Part shown: in pieces, positions 11,925-22,725 of the stretch | Layout: every line of letters begins with the position of its first letter | Numbering within the stretch: the stretch's first letter is position 1 | NCBI GenBank assembly: GCA_013397935.1 | Contig: VZRN01011462.1 | Span: 64,296-128,295, forward strand | Direction of reading: 5' to 3' | Source: Dasyornis broadbenti | Taxonomy: Eukaryota; Chordata; Aves; Passeriformes; Dasyornithidae | DNA: 64,000 bases | Program-made: the position numbers and the translations under genes | Notes under the pieces: generated by a model | The model's database searches: none | What the model was told of the DNA's origin: nothing | The model's input: the letters and a program-made list of their open reading frames with translations, nothing else

Positions 11925-11995
11925 CTTGTGGCCTCTGTGGGCTGCTGGCGGTAGCCGGGCGGGAGGAACGCGGCACCGGCTGAGGACGTCGTTGT
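11826..11995 (-). promoter_or_regulatory. Small CpG island / promoter with two YY1-type motifs
   Basis: This short GC- and CpG-rich block stands in otherwise AT-rich DNA. On the minus strand it holds AAGATGGCGCC (around 11927-11917) and CAACATGGCGGGC (around 11905-11893), both close to the YY1 consensus AAnATGGCGGC. A GACGTC core at 11985-11990 lies about 60 bases upstream of the first. YY1 sites just downstream of the start site and oriented with transcription are typical of TATA-less promoters, which favours a minus-strand start at about 11930-11970. Bidirectional activity is possible. Confidence 0.45.
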
Positions 11996-12098
11996 CATTC
12001 TTGTTAAGGGGTGAAATACAAGCATTTCAAAGTGTTGTAGGGCCGCCTGATTCTCGGCACAGCGAGCGAGCAGCAGCAGCCTCAGCAGCCCACCTGTG

Positions 12099-12266
12099 AT
12101 GCCTCCCTGTGCTGGGTGGAGATGGGGATTTTCGGATGTGTTAATGAGCCCCAGCTCCTTCCCAGCGTATCAGAATGCACCTTCCCGGTGGAAACCACAT
12201 CAGCAGCAAAGAACAGCTTCAACACTAGAACACACTGGTTGTCGAACATGTGGAAAACCATGTTGA
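12099..12266 (+). CDS. Unassigned 55-codon ORF beside the 11.9 kb island
   Basis: An ATG at 12099 opens a 55-codon plus-strand frame just to the right of the CpG island. The product would be rich in Trp, Gln, Ser and Pro and ends with a small cysteine cluster (GCRTCGKPC). The position is what a divergent transcript from the island would give. I recognise no family, the Kozak context is ordinary, and the minus strand is open here too (12082-12303). It could easily be chance. Confidence 0.12.
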   Translation: MPPCAGWRWGFSDVLMSPSSFPAYQNAPSRWKPHQQQRTASTLEHTGCRTCGKPC

Positions 12267-13090
12267 TAAATATGCACCATACCTGTTGACGGTGCGCCTG
12301 CACCCAGCTTCTCCTGAGAGCTAAAAACTCAGCTCAGTGTTTTACTGAGATTTAAAATCCTCAGGTGCATTTCTTTCACCTAGCCTGGCCCGTGGTAAGG
12401 TGTTCTCTGGTAACACATTGAATTGGAAGCAAGTATTTGGGAAAAAGAAGCTGTTGACCAGCTCCATCATTCCTCAAATAGTGCTGGCAGTCGGCAGTGT
12501 CACCCTGATGCTGGTGGAGAAAACTGATTTTCACTGGGTTTGAATGGGCTTCCCCCTCTGGCAGGCACAGAGCAGCTCAGAAAACACTGGAGAGAAAGCT
12601 CCTGCGTCTTCTAAGGCTTTACATAGCCTTTGGAACTGGATTTGAACTGAATGAAATTGCCTGGAGTAGGATAGAGAGCAAAGTGGAATCAGTCATGGTT
12701 TTAGGTATTGACCTGTTTGTCACAACATTATCCTTTGGGGAGTCTCACTTTATCCGCATTCTTGCTAAAGCTTTCCAAAAAGAGTTATTCAAGCCTGCTT
12801 ACAATCTGCTGTCCTATGTCATGGAATGAAAAGTTTTCAGAGACAGTGTGTATTCATTATGTTACAAACATTGATCTAAACATCTAGGTTTCTACAGGTT
12901 TATGCCATACACTTAGGTGCCACTAAACATTTGAACATCTAGCTCTTAGTGTCTATCTCATCCCCCCCACTTAATTTTCTTGTCTCTTGTAAATTAAGTA
13001 GTTGTCAAATTATTGTTGCTATTTAGTAAAGTGCAGATAGAGTGAAAGCAAGAAACAATCTATCAGATATTCTATGGCATTCATTTGATG
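12267..13090. other. Non-coding stretch, nothing recognised
   Basis: AT-rich sequence without a repeat family, exon or RNA gene that I can see. Confidence 0.5.
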
Positions 13091-13116
13091 TTTTAACCAC
13101 TTAGAAGTGGTTAAAA
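13091..13116. repeat. 12-bp perfect inverted repeat, 2-base centre
   Basis: TTTTAACCACTT (13091-13102) and AAGTGGTTAAAA (13105-13116) are exact reverse complements around AG. The inner AGAAGTG (13103-13109) is again complementary to CACTTCT at 13119-13125, so two alternative stems overlap. This looks like a small fold-back or template-switch product. Function is unknown. Confidence 0.9.
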
Positions 13117-13125
13117 ATCACTTCT

Positions 13126-15412
13126 AGGAGGTAAAACAGGACGAGATCTGTGTGTGAGCCCCACCTAAGCCACGAACATTCAGGAATGAAAATAGATTAT
13201 TTTCACAAGGTTCTAATAAACCTACATGGCTTGAGTGTAGGCTATCCATGGTTTATATCACTTACACTCCAGACTCTCCCTAGCCAGTCTTGGAAAAGAA
13301 CTTAAATCTATTGGTGAGGGGCTTCAGGATATGCCCCCTTATGAATGTTGTGTGTCACTGTAACTGAAATTTTATTCTGGGAGTAGATTAAATGACAAGA
13401 TCCTTGACAATTTTTCTAGGGCTTTACAATTTTCTCTTTTGACTTGAACTGGGACTTAAATTAAGCTTGTAAACTCTGTTTTTCTGCTCACAATCTGCCT
13501 AATCAAAGAAGGAGATCCTCCTGAACATTTCAATGCCCAAGTTGCTGGTAGGAGTCCCTGATAGATTTCTCTTTTAAATTTAGCACAGCCCAGAATAGTA
13601 ACTCTTACATAACATATACAGAGCAAATATGGGACTTGCAATAATTTCAGTGAGAGACTGCAGATTTCCTGCTGAGTAACTAAGGCAGATGGTGTTAGAG
13701 TCACGCCTCAAATACAAATCTTGAGCAAATAAGCTTATTCTTACAAAGCAAGGGATAATGTTTCTTGTAGGTATTAGAACAGAGTTGACAACCAAATGGG
13801 CTGTGACAGATCCCAGCTCTTCTCATGTGTGTGTGGCATTGTGGCCTCTGATTACCTCAAAACTTGCAGATGCATCGGACTCCCTGTTCCTGAGGATAGA
13901 GAGAGACAGCAGGACAAGAATTTGCACTCCATTGTCCACAGGCCACTGGGGCTACTCAGGAAGGGGAGTTCTTAGACAAATGAGATCTCTGCTTATTCAC
14001 AGCTAGCTGGCTATCTGTGGGGCATATACCCCTCTACACCACCCGTGTCTCAGACGGGAGGCCTCAAGGGAGCAAAGGACAGGAACTAGACCTTTCTGGC
14101 ATTGTATGTTTGGTAGGCCATCTAGCAAAAGAAATGAAATAGATCTTTAATCAATTTTCGCCTTCTCCTGCCTTTTGTTTTCCATAGTTTAACACCTCCC
14201 CTAACAGTGAAGTGAGAGCAGTTGCAGAACCAGTGCATTGTATATGTGTGTGTCACAGCTGGAGCTTGATCCCTACCATATTCCAGGGGTGAGTCTGTGA
14301 AATTCTGCATCCTCTGCTCTCTGGTTCTTCTGGCTCACAGCTTTTGAGGACTGTAGCTTACTGTGCTGGGTAGGAGTCAGCTGTTCCAGTAGGCAGGACA
14401 CGAGAGTGCTGCAGCATCGCAGAGTTACTCCAGCACTGTTATACAGGAGGATGCAGCAAAGACCTTCACTGTACTTAGTAAGGTGGTAGTAGTCATGTGG
14501 GCTCTTGAACAAGTTTTCATTTCACTGGGATCCACAGATACAGCATCCTAGAATTGCTGGCACCTTGCATGTAAAGTACAGGCTGGACAGAATTAGTCCA
14601 TGTGTCATTTGATGATATTATTTACACAAAAGAATTTGCTTAGCTAAGAAAACTGGATGGAAATACACACATGTCAGATAAGCAATTACCCCCATACTCC
14701 TAGGCTTATGGAGACCAATCATACTGACCTATAGTCCCTACCATTTCCTGGATTGCTTTAAAAATAAAAAACCTAATAGGAAAGGCATTAAGTCCTTATT
14801 AGATTAGCCTTGATTTTACCTTGAAAATTTTTGATCTGATAAGAAGTATCCCCTTGGCTGATTTGGTAACGTACCCTTTTCTTGTCAGTATAAATGATGA
14901 TGCAGACAAGACAGTGGAATCTGGAAACCAGTTCATTACACAGAGGAAATGTATCAGTTTCATTAGAAGGATGATATTGTACCAGTTTAACTGTGTGTTC
15001 CCTTTAAACCTTGCTTACCCTTGTGAAGTTTCCCTCAGACTAGTACATGGTATGTACATACACACACTGCTGCACTGGTTGAACTAAAGAATTGTGATGC
15101 AATATTTTTTAGCTAAATCACTATAACTCTTCTATGAATATTTAGGTGTGGCATTTATCTGTCCCTCAGACTCACAGCAATGCACTGACCCTGCTTTCTT
15201 GTCTCTGTTAGGAGATAGTCTGTGACTGTTTTCTGTGCTGATACAAAAAGTTGGGGATTGAACATGTGTGGTGTTTTCTTTCCTGCTTGCCTCCCCACAG
15301 ACTCTAGGTTTTCCAGACCCATAGAAACAGAAAGCAGCAGTAACTGGAAGGGTAGCTTGAATGCCCCACATTGTCATTCATAGCCATGAGTATGCTTTTT
15401 CTGCTCCCACAG
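13126..15412. other. Non-coding stretch left of the candidate exons
   Basis: Open frames near 13758 and 14821 are short and have no domain. No CR1 or other repeat is recognised. If the exon chain at 15413-18621 is real, this would be upstream intron or flank. Confidence 0.4.
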
Positions 15413-15570
15413 AGTCCCAGGAGCCCCAGCAACCCAGAGCTTCTAGATTCTGTGCCTTTATTCATTGTCATGATTGCTGGTCAAAATACAGTTTCCCTAA
15501 GGGGTGAAAAAAAAAAAAAAATCAGAGGAGCTTGCCTTTGTGTATGCAAAGATTGGCAAAATACCCCATG
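15413..15570 (+). pseudogene. Candidate exon 1 of 3 of an unassigned plus-strand gene relic
   Basis: A pyrimidine-rich acceptor (TTTTTCTGCTCCCACAG) ends at 15412, and a GTAAGG donor follows CCATG at 15571. The 158 bp between are open in one frame only, starting at a codon boundary and ending with two bases (TG) of a codon. The peptide begins SPRSPSNPELLDSVPLF. A run of 14 A inside it (15507-15520) makes the frame sensitive to slippage or sequencing error. The next candidate exon at 16797 needs exactly one base to complete a codon, so the phases agree. No known family is recognised. It may be an exon of a live or decayed gene, or chance. Confidence 0.22.
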
Positions 15571-16796
15571 GTAAGGTGGGAAGGAAGACTCAAAAAAATT
15601 AGAAGTGAGAGATCTAGTGTGTTATGAATATCTGAAACTCTTACTACAATTCAAGCTGCATCTACATGTTTTTAAAAGTGAAGGATACTTGGGTATTGGG
15701 TGAATTCCCTGTTGTTCATAGTTGCTGTGACAAGAAAGGATATCTTCCTAGAAGCCTGGCTACTTTTCAGAGGAGAGTTGTGGACTTTAAATATGAATTC
15801 CTGGGTTACTTTCTTTGGTCAGTCCTTTGGAAGAAGTCAGACTAGAGCATCATAATTTATATATATGACTTTAAACTCTTTGAAACTGAGATTTTTGTTT
15901 GAATAACACAGGGGAACAGCACTATTGACCTTAAAGGGAGTTTAATCTCATGTATCCATGGAAGACTGCTGTACATCTGCTGTCAGGTAGGCTCCAACAG
16001 AAACTCCAGCATGCCAGTATCTGGTAGCCTGGGTCTTATTTTGGAAAACTGTAGAAAGCCAATGATTTATGATATAAATCAGCAGTAAACTGTATAAACC
16101 AAATTTAGAGGTTTGATTTAAAATAAGGAGTACTTGATTAAAAGGTTAGATTGGAAGCAGGACTCAAAACTAGTCGTGGAAGACATTTAAATAATACAAA
16201 TACCTTTTATGAGACATAGTACAGAATTCAATAAATATTTAAATATGATATTTATGTTGAGGGGTTTGCAGAAGACCCTTAGAGAATTCTTGGTTTAATC
16301 AGGTTCTTGCTGCTATAAATCTGCCTTTAAGAAGAGTTTCAGTTCTCTCACATGTCCTGGCAGGGGCCAGATAAACACCTTGGGGTACTCCTGCTGTGCT
16401 GAGGCCACCTTTATGCAGAGATACATTACAATGCTCTACTTAGCAGCATCAGAACTGAACTTAAACGATGCATAAATCTTGAACTGTTCAAGAGTTATTT
16501 TCACCCTCTCTGTATTAGAAGAAAAGCAAGTAGTTCATTTTATCCTGTGTGGCTTCTGTATTAAAATAAGCCTTGATACTAATCCCTGGCTATCTGGATT
16601 TAAACTGACATATATCCTACAGCTTCAAATACCAGAACATCTGAGTTACCAATGTGCCCTTAAACCCAGAGCATTTATGTGCTTAATCACACCAAAGGAC
16701 AGAAAAGTCATTATATTCCCAGTGTTTCCCTAATACTGCAGTGGGTTCCTTGAAAAACCCAGGCAGTTTTCCTGACATTATTTCCTTTTGCTGCAG
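15571..16796. other. Presumed intron or non-coding stretch
   Basis: AT-rich sequence with no repeat recognised. An 84-codon plus frame at 16479-16733 ends before the next acceptor and has no donor, so I do not count it as an exon. A 12-bp palindrome (ATATTTAAATAT) lies at 16235-16246. Confidence 0.4.
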
Positions 16797-17043
16797 TGTT
16801 CTCAGTGTTCCCCGTTGTGACTTGAAAAATCATGATGAGAAATGTAAATGTCACAGAGCAGCACATCAAGGTTGTGTTGGCATCTTGCGTAAATTCAACT
16901 ACACAATTTACAAACTGGAGTTTGCACTGAAATTTCACAAAAGGCAGGTGGCTTCACTTGAATGTGAACAGATTTTCTCCCTGAAAGAACCATCAGGATT
17001 CCTACGCCCTGACCCTAATACAGTTGTCAAACTTGACCAAAAA
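16797..17043 (+). pseudogene. Candidate exon 2 of 3 of the unassigned gene relic
   Basis: This starts after one of the best acceptors in the window (TTTCCTTTTGCTGCAG, ending at 16796). The frame is open to 17049, past a weak donor (AAA|GTAAAT at 17044); an alternative donor CAG|GTGGCT sits at 16948. Both donors leave a complete codon. The start needs one base from the previous exon, which exon 1 (ending in TG) supplies, giving Cys. The peptide is Cys-, Lys- and His-rich at first (CDLKNHDEKCKCH), then contains LEFALKFHKRQVASLECEQ and SGFLRPDPNTVVKLDQK. This reads like real protein, but I cannot name the family. Confidence 0.28.
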
Positions 17044-17500
17044 GTAAATTAGTAAATTATAAGGCATCCATATTTCTGTTTTTTTGAGTATATATGTGAT
17101 GGTAATGTAGTGGTAACTTCAATGTTCCTGTAGTGGTAACTTCAGCAATGTCACTTCCTAGATGTACTGTGCACATTTATAACATACATAGGCCACCAGC
17201 TTGTGTCTCCTTGTGTCCCTGAAAGTGCAGAGATACTTCATAAGATACTGCTGCTCTGCAGCAATTCCCTTTACCTTGCCTTTGTGCCAATGCCTTACTT
17301 TCCATGTTCTGTTTCTCACCGCCATCTGCTGATAGGCACAGAAGTGGTTAACAGTGTCTGAGGACTCTTTTAAATGAGTGCTGCCACACTCAGTGCTGAA
17401 GGGCAGGGTCACTCTTGGGGTTGCCCACAATAAAGCAGTCACATGTGCTAGAGCCACATATGTGCTTTATGCTCCTTGCTCCCCTCTGCCTATATCACAG
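17044..17500. other. Presumed intron with a 23-bp-spaced direct repeat
   Basis: TAGTGGTAACTTCA occurs at 17108-17121 and again at 17131-17144, a small tandem duplication. The stretch ends in a strong polypyrimidine tract and acceptor (CTCCCCTCTGCCTATATCACAG, ending at 17500). A 99-codon minus frame at 17158-17457 has no support. Confidence 0.4.
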
Positions 17501-18621
17501 CAGGATATCATGTCAGCCAAACTCTGTCAGTCAGCAGATATGGGAAAAAAACCTCTTTCTTCTCTCTCTAAAGTTTCTGTTTCATAAGCTCTCTGGGGCA
17601 AGGACTACCTGACTATGAGAAAGTGGCCTTGGTGTCTCAGGCATCTTTAGACACTAAGGAAGAACAACTACTGAACATCAGCAACCTCACAGGTATGGGC
17701 AGCCAGAGGCAGTCAGAGTTCACCTCACATGGCAGGTATGAAACCTGTCCTCTAACTGAATGTAAAAATCCTTGGCAGGAGGTGGCTAACAGTGAAGAAT
17801 CCCAGGAAATTAAGTCAAACCATAACACTTTTTTGGAGATGGATACCAGCACTACATATGCTCTGATGCTGGAGAATCAGCAAATGAACAGCAAAGAAGA
17901 TTTCAACATGCAAGAAAATACTGGCATGACCTCTGCTGGCAGAGGAAAGTTCTCAACAGATTTTAATGCTCAGAATAATGAAAAAGCTGCAAAACACTCT
18001 CTGCAAATTAGGCTTCTCATTAACTCAGGCTAACTAAGACAACAAAGCATCTGTTTCTGAAATCTCTGATCCTCTTCAAGTTGCTGAAGAACCTCAGGCA
18101 CAGATTTTAAAACCTGATCTAGAGGTACCACATCAAGCCAAAATCTCATCAATACCACTATCTTTTTCCCCATCTAAACTACAGCAACTACTGTTAGCCA
18201 CAGTGAAAAGTGTCTCTGAAGTAAGGCAAGCTACAGAAACACAATCTGTAATTTATGTATCGCCATTAATAACGATGGAAGAGAGTTCCAGCCCCTTTTG
18301 GCACAATTTTCCAAAGATACTTCTTTTCCAAGAAAGTAGCTACACCTCAGTCAAAGAAAAATTGTAACAGCATTTGAAATGCCAGGATTATCTCCTTCCT
18401 CTTGTGACAAACCATGGAGTAGGGAGTCAGTAGGAGACTGCCAGAAGAAATGGGTGTTCATGTCTTCACAAGTGACTTGATTTGAAAGAACCTATAAGGT
18501 TTTGGAAAAATGGATACAGGGGTCTTTACAAAAGTCAAGCTGCGCAAGTTTGTTTCAGAACCAAGCGCAGGTTGAACTTCTGAACTTTGAGGGAAAAATG
18601 TACAGGCTAAGAGACTTATGA
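17501..18621 (+). pseudogene. Large candidate exon, broken by frame changes and stops
   Basis: After the acceptor at 17500 the sequence is protein-like for about 1.1 kb but only if the frame is changed. Frame 2 runs 17501-17584 and ends at TAA (17585). Frame 1 is open 17572-18030 to TAA (18031). Frame 2 is open 18038-18364 to TAA (18365). Frame 1 is again protein-like from about 18280 to 18618, with TAG at 18337 and TGA at 18478. The peptides are rich in Ser, Glu, Gln, Asn, Thr and Lys, for example PHQAKISSIPLSFSPSKLQQ, as in large disordered exons of fast-evolving genes. It begins at phase 0, matching the phase-0 end of the exon at 16797-17043. The breaks suggest a decayed gene, although assembly errors could explain some. 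The parent gene is not recognised. I have not joined the pieces into one protein. Confidence 0.35.
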
Positions 18622-18689
18622 ATATTAACTTCTCTGCCCAGGGTAGACTGAAAGCAAATTTTAATGGTCATACAATGCATGATGATACA

Positions 18690-18940
18690 TGTTAAAGGGG
18701 GAATAGGTACTACGTGGCTATACCTTCCTAGTACCTCAGCCACTGCGGAAAGGACAAGGGCAACATCCAACTGGGAATTTAGGATGAAAGGAGGCTGCAT
18801 CCTCAAAAAACTTGAGAGAGACCCCATGGGGATATGGCCTAGTGGCCTCTCTCCCTTTACTCGAATAAAGTTGAGTCTTGCAGGGCTCCTGTCTCCTTTG
18901 TGGACACTGCCCTTTCGCAGCATGATTTTCCACACAACAC
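18690..18940 (+). mobile_element. LTR-like segment, possible solo LTR of an endogenous retrovirus
   Basis: The segment begins TGTTAAAGGGG. Near 18717 it has a TATA-like GGCTATACC, and it carries AATAAA at 18864-18869. A G/T- and C/T-rich stretch follows (GTCTTGCAGGGCTCCTGTCT and CCTTTGTGG) that resembles the R-U5 part of class I (gammaretrovirus-like) LTRs. It ends near CCACACA. No gag, pol or env remnant and no primer-binding site is visible beside it, and I could not define target-site duplications. If real it is an old solo LTR with no coding capacity. An ordinary polyadenylation site is the main alternative. Confidence 0.25.
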
Positions 18941-21900
18941 CATCTCCCTCATAGTTAATATTTCTTTTCCAGTGACTAAACAATGCAGCTGCTAAAGCCT
19001 ACTGTGATGCCTAAAAGGATCTGATTACTTTGAGCCCTGCCTGGCTGAGGAACTCCTGGTCCTTGACAGTGAGCACTGACATAATCACATTAACAGTGAG
19101 ATGCACATATCTTCAAAAGGGTTCTTTTGATAATTTTCATTTGTTTTATTTGCAATTCAAGGATTTTTTTTGTTCTGAAATAATGAAAACCTTTAAAGGA
19201 TTCAAAACAAAGCATGTTTAGAGAAAATGCCATTCTTTAGAGAAAGGAGAGGGTTTTTCTAATAGATGTTTGTTCTCATCTAATTCTTGCTTTAGTGGCT
19301 GGCAGCAATTGAGACCCTGAGAGTAACCAAATTTCTTTCCTTGGTAAAATTGTAGTAGGTAACTTTACATTTGAAAGCTATATACCAGGGGTAAAAACCC
19401 CAGACAACAAAACCATGAAAATCAAGGACAGACTGTTACTATGCCAATTTCAAGAGTGTCTCTTGGGATATACTAGGTGATGATATGTCCAGTGAACATC
19501 TATATGTAAGGTAGAAAGTGACTGATCTCTAAGACTATACTTCTAGTTCTCAGGAATTTCTGATTTGATACCCATGTAGTAAGCTAGTAAAAAGTAAGGA
19601 ATGTTTCTCCATTGCCTCTTCAAAGATCAAGACTTGAAAGTTAAAAATTTTAAATGATCTCTAAACAAAACTTTAGAAACTGCTTTATTTTAGAAAATGA
19701 GGCACCATGTTTGAAAGGCATTAAAAGAGCTTGTAATTGATACATCAGTCAAGCAAGTAATACAATTTTTGACACATCAAGCAAACTTTGCTTGGATACC
19801 AATGAACCTGCCAAGGAACTTTAAGAGAGCAAAGATGAAGTTCTCCATGGACATGCTGTTACTACAAGGTGGACCTCACCTTGCCACTCTCAAAACCCTG
19901 TATAAGCAAGTGCCTAACCTGTCACAGGGGCTGCAAAATCAACAAAGTGTCAGAACCTCTCTGTCTGTGCTGTCCTTTGCTGTCCTTGCTGCCCCTATGA
20001 GGCTGCTCATGCCCCAGTCTATTCAGGACTGCACCCGCCACATTTTTAGTGCTACAGAAACAATGATTTTCCCACCTGTGCTAAGTATTCAAAAATCATA
20101 ACTCAGATTCTAGCACCATTATTGGCTTAGAACTCATGAGATTTTTCTTTTTAAAGATATAAGACCCTTAGACCTTTTAAAATTGTCATCTGGCTTCTTG
20201 TTCTGGAGTTTTCATAACTACGAGAGCTGGAAACTTGAAAAGAAAGTGTTTACTGTGTAATTGCCTGTCTAGTGGCTGTGACTTACAATAGAATCTTTAA
20301 GAGCCAGCAGTACCGGTTTTCATTTGTATATCCCGTTTTCACCGTGGAAAAAAGGAAGAAAAGGAAAAAATTTGGCTTCTATAGCCTAGTGCTGAAGAGG
20401 GACCTAAAGGGTTTTACACCATTACTTAGTTTGTGCTCTGCAGGTATGGGAGCAAAACTGTCTGGTTACCTTTGGAGTCACACTCTGGAGTCCTGCAGGG
20501 GCCCCAACAATGCTTGGTGTGAGCTGGAGCCTCCCCAGGGCTGGGGTCATTTGTGTTGCCCCTCTTGAAGTGCTGTGAAGCAGAGACTACCCAGCTGGGC
20601 TTCTGATCTTCCCTGGATGCTGGAGCTGGGAGAAAAGCCAATGTGTAAATCCTGAACCAGTTCTTCATAGCCCAGACCAGCTCTTGGAGCAGAAAGTACT
20701 CTCAGCAGATTACTTACCTCTGTGTGATAATGCCAAAACAGATTTCAAGGCAGGAAATGCCCAAGTAAAATCTGCAGCGTTCTCAGATGAGATGGTTGAA
20801 ATGTGCTAATTGTTTTGCATTTTCTTTTTTTAATATATTTTCTCATACAAGTTCCCTTTTGAAATGGAATTAGAAAATTTAGAAAGAAAAGGGTTCCCGA
20901 AAGCCAGAAAATTATGATAAAAGGGAAAAACCACTTCATTTAGAAAACACTTTATTTTAAATTCTGTACACAATTGCACAGATGCTTTAGGCCGTATACA
21001 TGTTTCACACACACACACACACGTGCACAAAGTCTATAGTTAAAGTGACTTAAGCTTTTGATAAAAAAGAATGTGATCCAAAAAACATTCTGTTATCTTA
21101 CTGTATTTTGAGACAAATGAGCTATGAGTCAGGTTCTGTCTGAACATATGTGGACGCTGCATCTAAATGACCTGATAAAGGTTCATATAAGGAGCCTCTG
21201 TACTCCAAGAGTGAAGGCTCAGAGCCCTGCCTGTTAGTTTTCTGACACTGCTGTCTTCACCATTGGCTGCTGCTGTGAGGCAGCTGCAGAAAAATATACC
21301 ACACAAGGTTTGGGTTTGCTCTTCTAGAGCAACAAGAGGTGCTGAGTCATTTTGTTCTGGTTTAAGAGCAGTGACACAGGGCAGCAGTATCTATGGCGCA
21401 GATTAGTCCCAAACTTTTGAAGTAGCCTGTAAGAGTGTTCCTCCTGGAAAGGCTGTGCCCTGCTCTGTGGGGCCAGCACACATGTTCCTGAGATGGAGGC
21501 TTCCTTACTCCCCTCCGCCACAGGGCTTATTTTTTCCCTCACTCCAGAGCACTGTCTAGCAATTCAAGGGAAACAGAACTCTGGAAAGGGTGAGCCACAG
21601 TCATAAAAATTGTATTGTGAGACCACTCCAGACAGAAAAATTTATATGCATGAACTCTAGGTAGCAGGGAAATCTGTGCTGCTTAATTCCTAAGCCTGAT
21701 GTTCTGCATTGCAATCAGCAAGTTTTAAGGTGAAAGAAGAAAAAAGGATTTCTTACAGATTTTTCTGAGTGTGTTTTTTCAGTTGTATTGGGGACCTTGA
21801 GATCCATGACACAAGGGGGCTGTCTCTTAAACTCAAGGACTGACCAAATGACACAACCAAGGCCATTGCCGTACATTTAGATGTGCACTGTAAGGTTCAG

Positions 21901-22707
21901 TACAATACATTTATCATCAGTGTGACTTGCTGCTATTTACCATCCCAAAAATGCTGGAATTGAGACTCTGATTCTTCCAGTGCTGGTAGATAAGCTCCAT
22001 CTACTGGTTGTTGTGCATGACAAAGGGTTAGGACTGAAGACATTATTAATTTATGTAATACTTGCATTAAGACAGTCCTCAGTCATCTGTGGAATTGTTA
22101 GAGTTGTCTCCTTTTAGAGTCACTACAGTCAAGCACCTAAGCTTTTGCTTTTGGAATTCTGAGGGACAGCATAGAAAATGGATGCACAAATTTTCTGGCC
22201 AAACTAGGTCAGAATGTTTTCCCAAAGCAAAGAAGGAGATGAATGTGCCCAAGATGACTGAAAAATGGGTGCATGCAGACAAGCCTGGATCAGAGTCCTA
22301 GGACTAGCAGCTCAATTCACTGCAATAAGGACCTACAGGTGCTGGAGTGCTCCTGACTAGCCCTAGGAAGATGGTGGCTGGGAGCGTGGTGGCTGGGTCC
22401 CTTCCAGAACTTTCACACTCAAACAATTCACATTCATACCACTCCTAGCATTTATGTTACAGTTGTCTACAACAATACTACAACTGTAAAGAAATCATTT
22501 GCCCAGCCCATTAAAATTTCTGAAATCTTGAAGGTATTTCTTCATTTTATATCAAGTGAAACCATGAACTTTCCAGAAAGCAGGGATTTTGTTTTCTTTT
22601 TTTAAATATCATGCTTGGACTTTCCAACTTTGCATGCATCTGAGCTTGACCTAGACAATCAAAGTTTTAGGTCTGGTAACTAGGTCAGAGGGAAAACAGA
22701 CCATCAG
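18941..22707. other. Non-coding stretch with a (CA)n microsatellite
   Basis: Mostly AT-rich unique sequence. (CA)n occurs at 21006-21022. A 110-codon plus frame at 19769-20101 and frames at 20272-20668 lack domains and splice context. No transposon is recognised. Confidence 0.5.
21006..21022 (+). repeat. (CA)n microsatellite
   Basis: About 8.5 perfect CA units, followed by GTGCAC. Confidence 0.97.
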
Positions 22708-22725
22708 GGTGCAGGTGCAGGTGCA
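22708..22725 (+). repeat. (GGTGCA)3 tandem repeat
   Basis: Three perfect copies of the hexamer GGTGCA. A small simple repeat of no known role. Confidence 0.95.
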
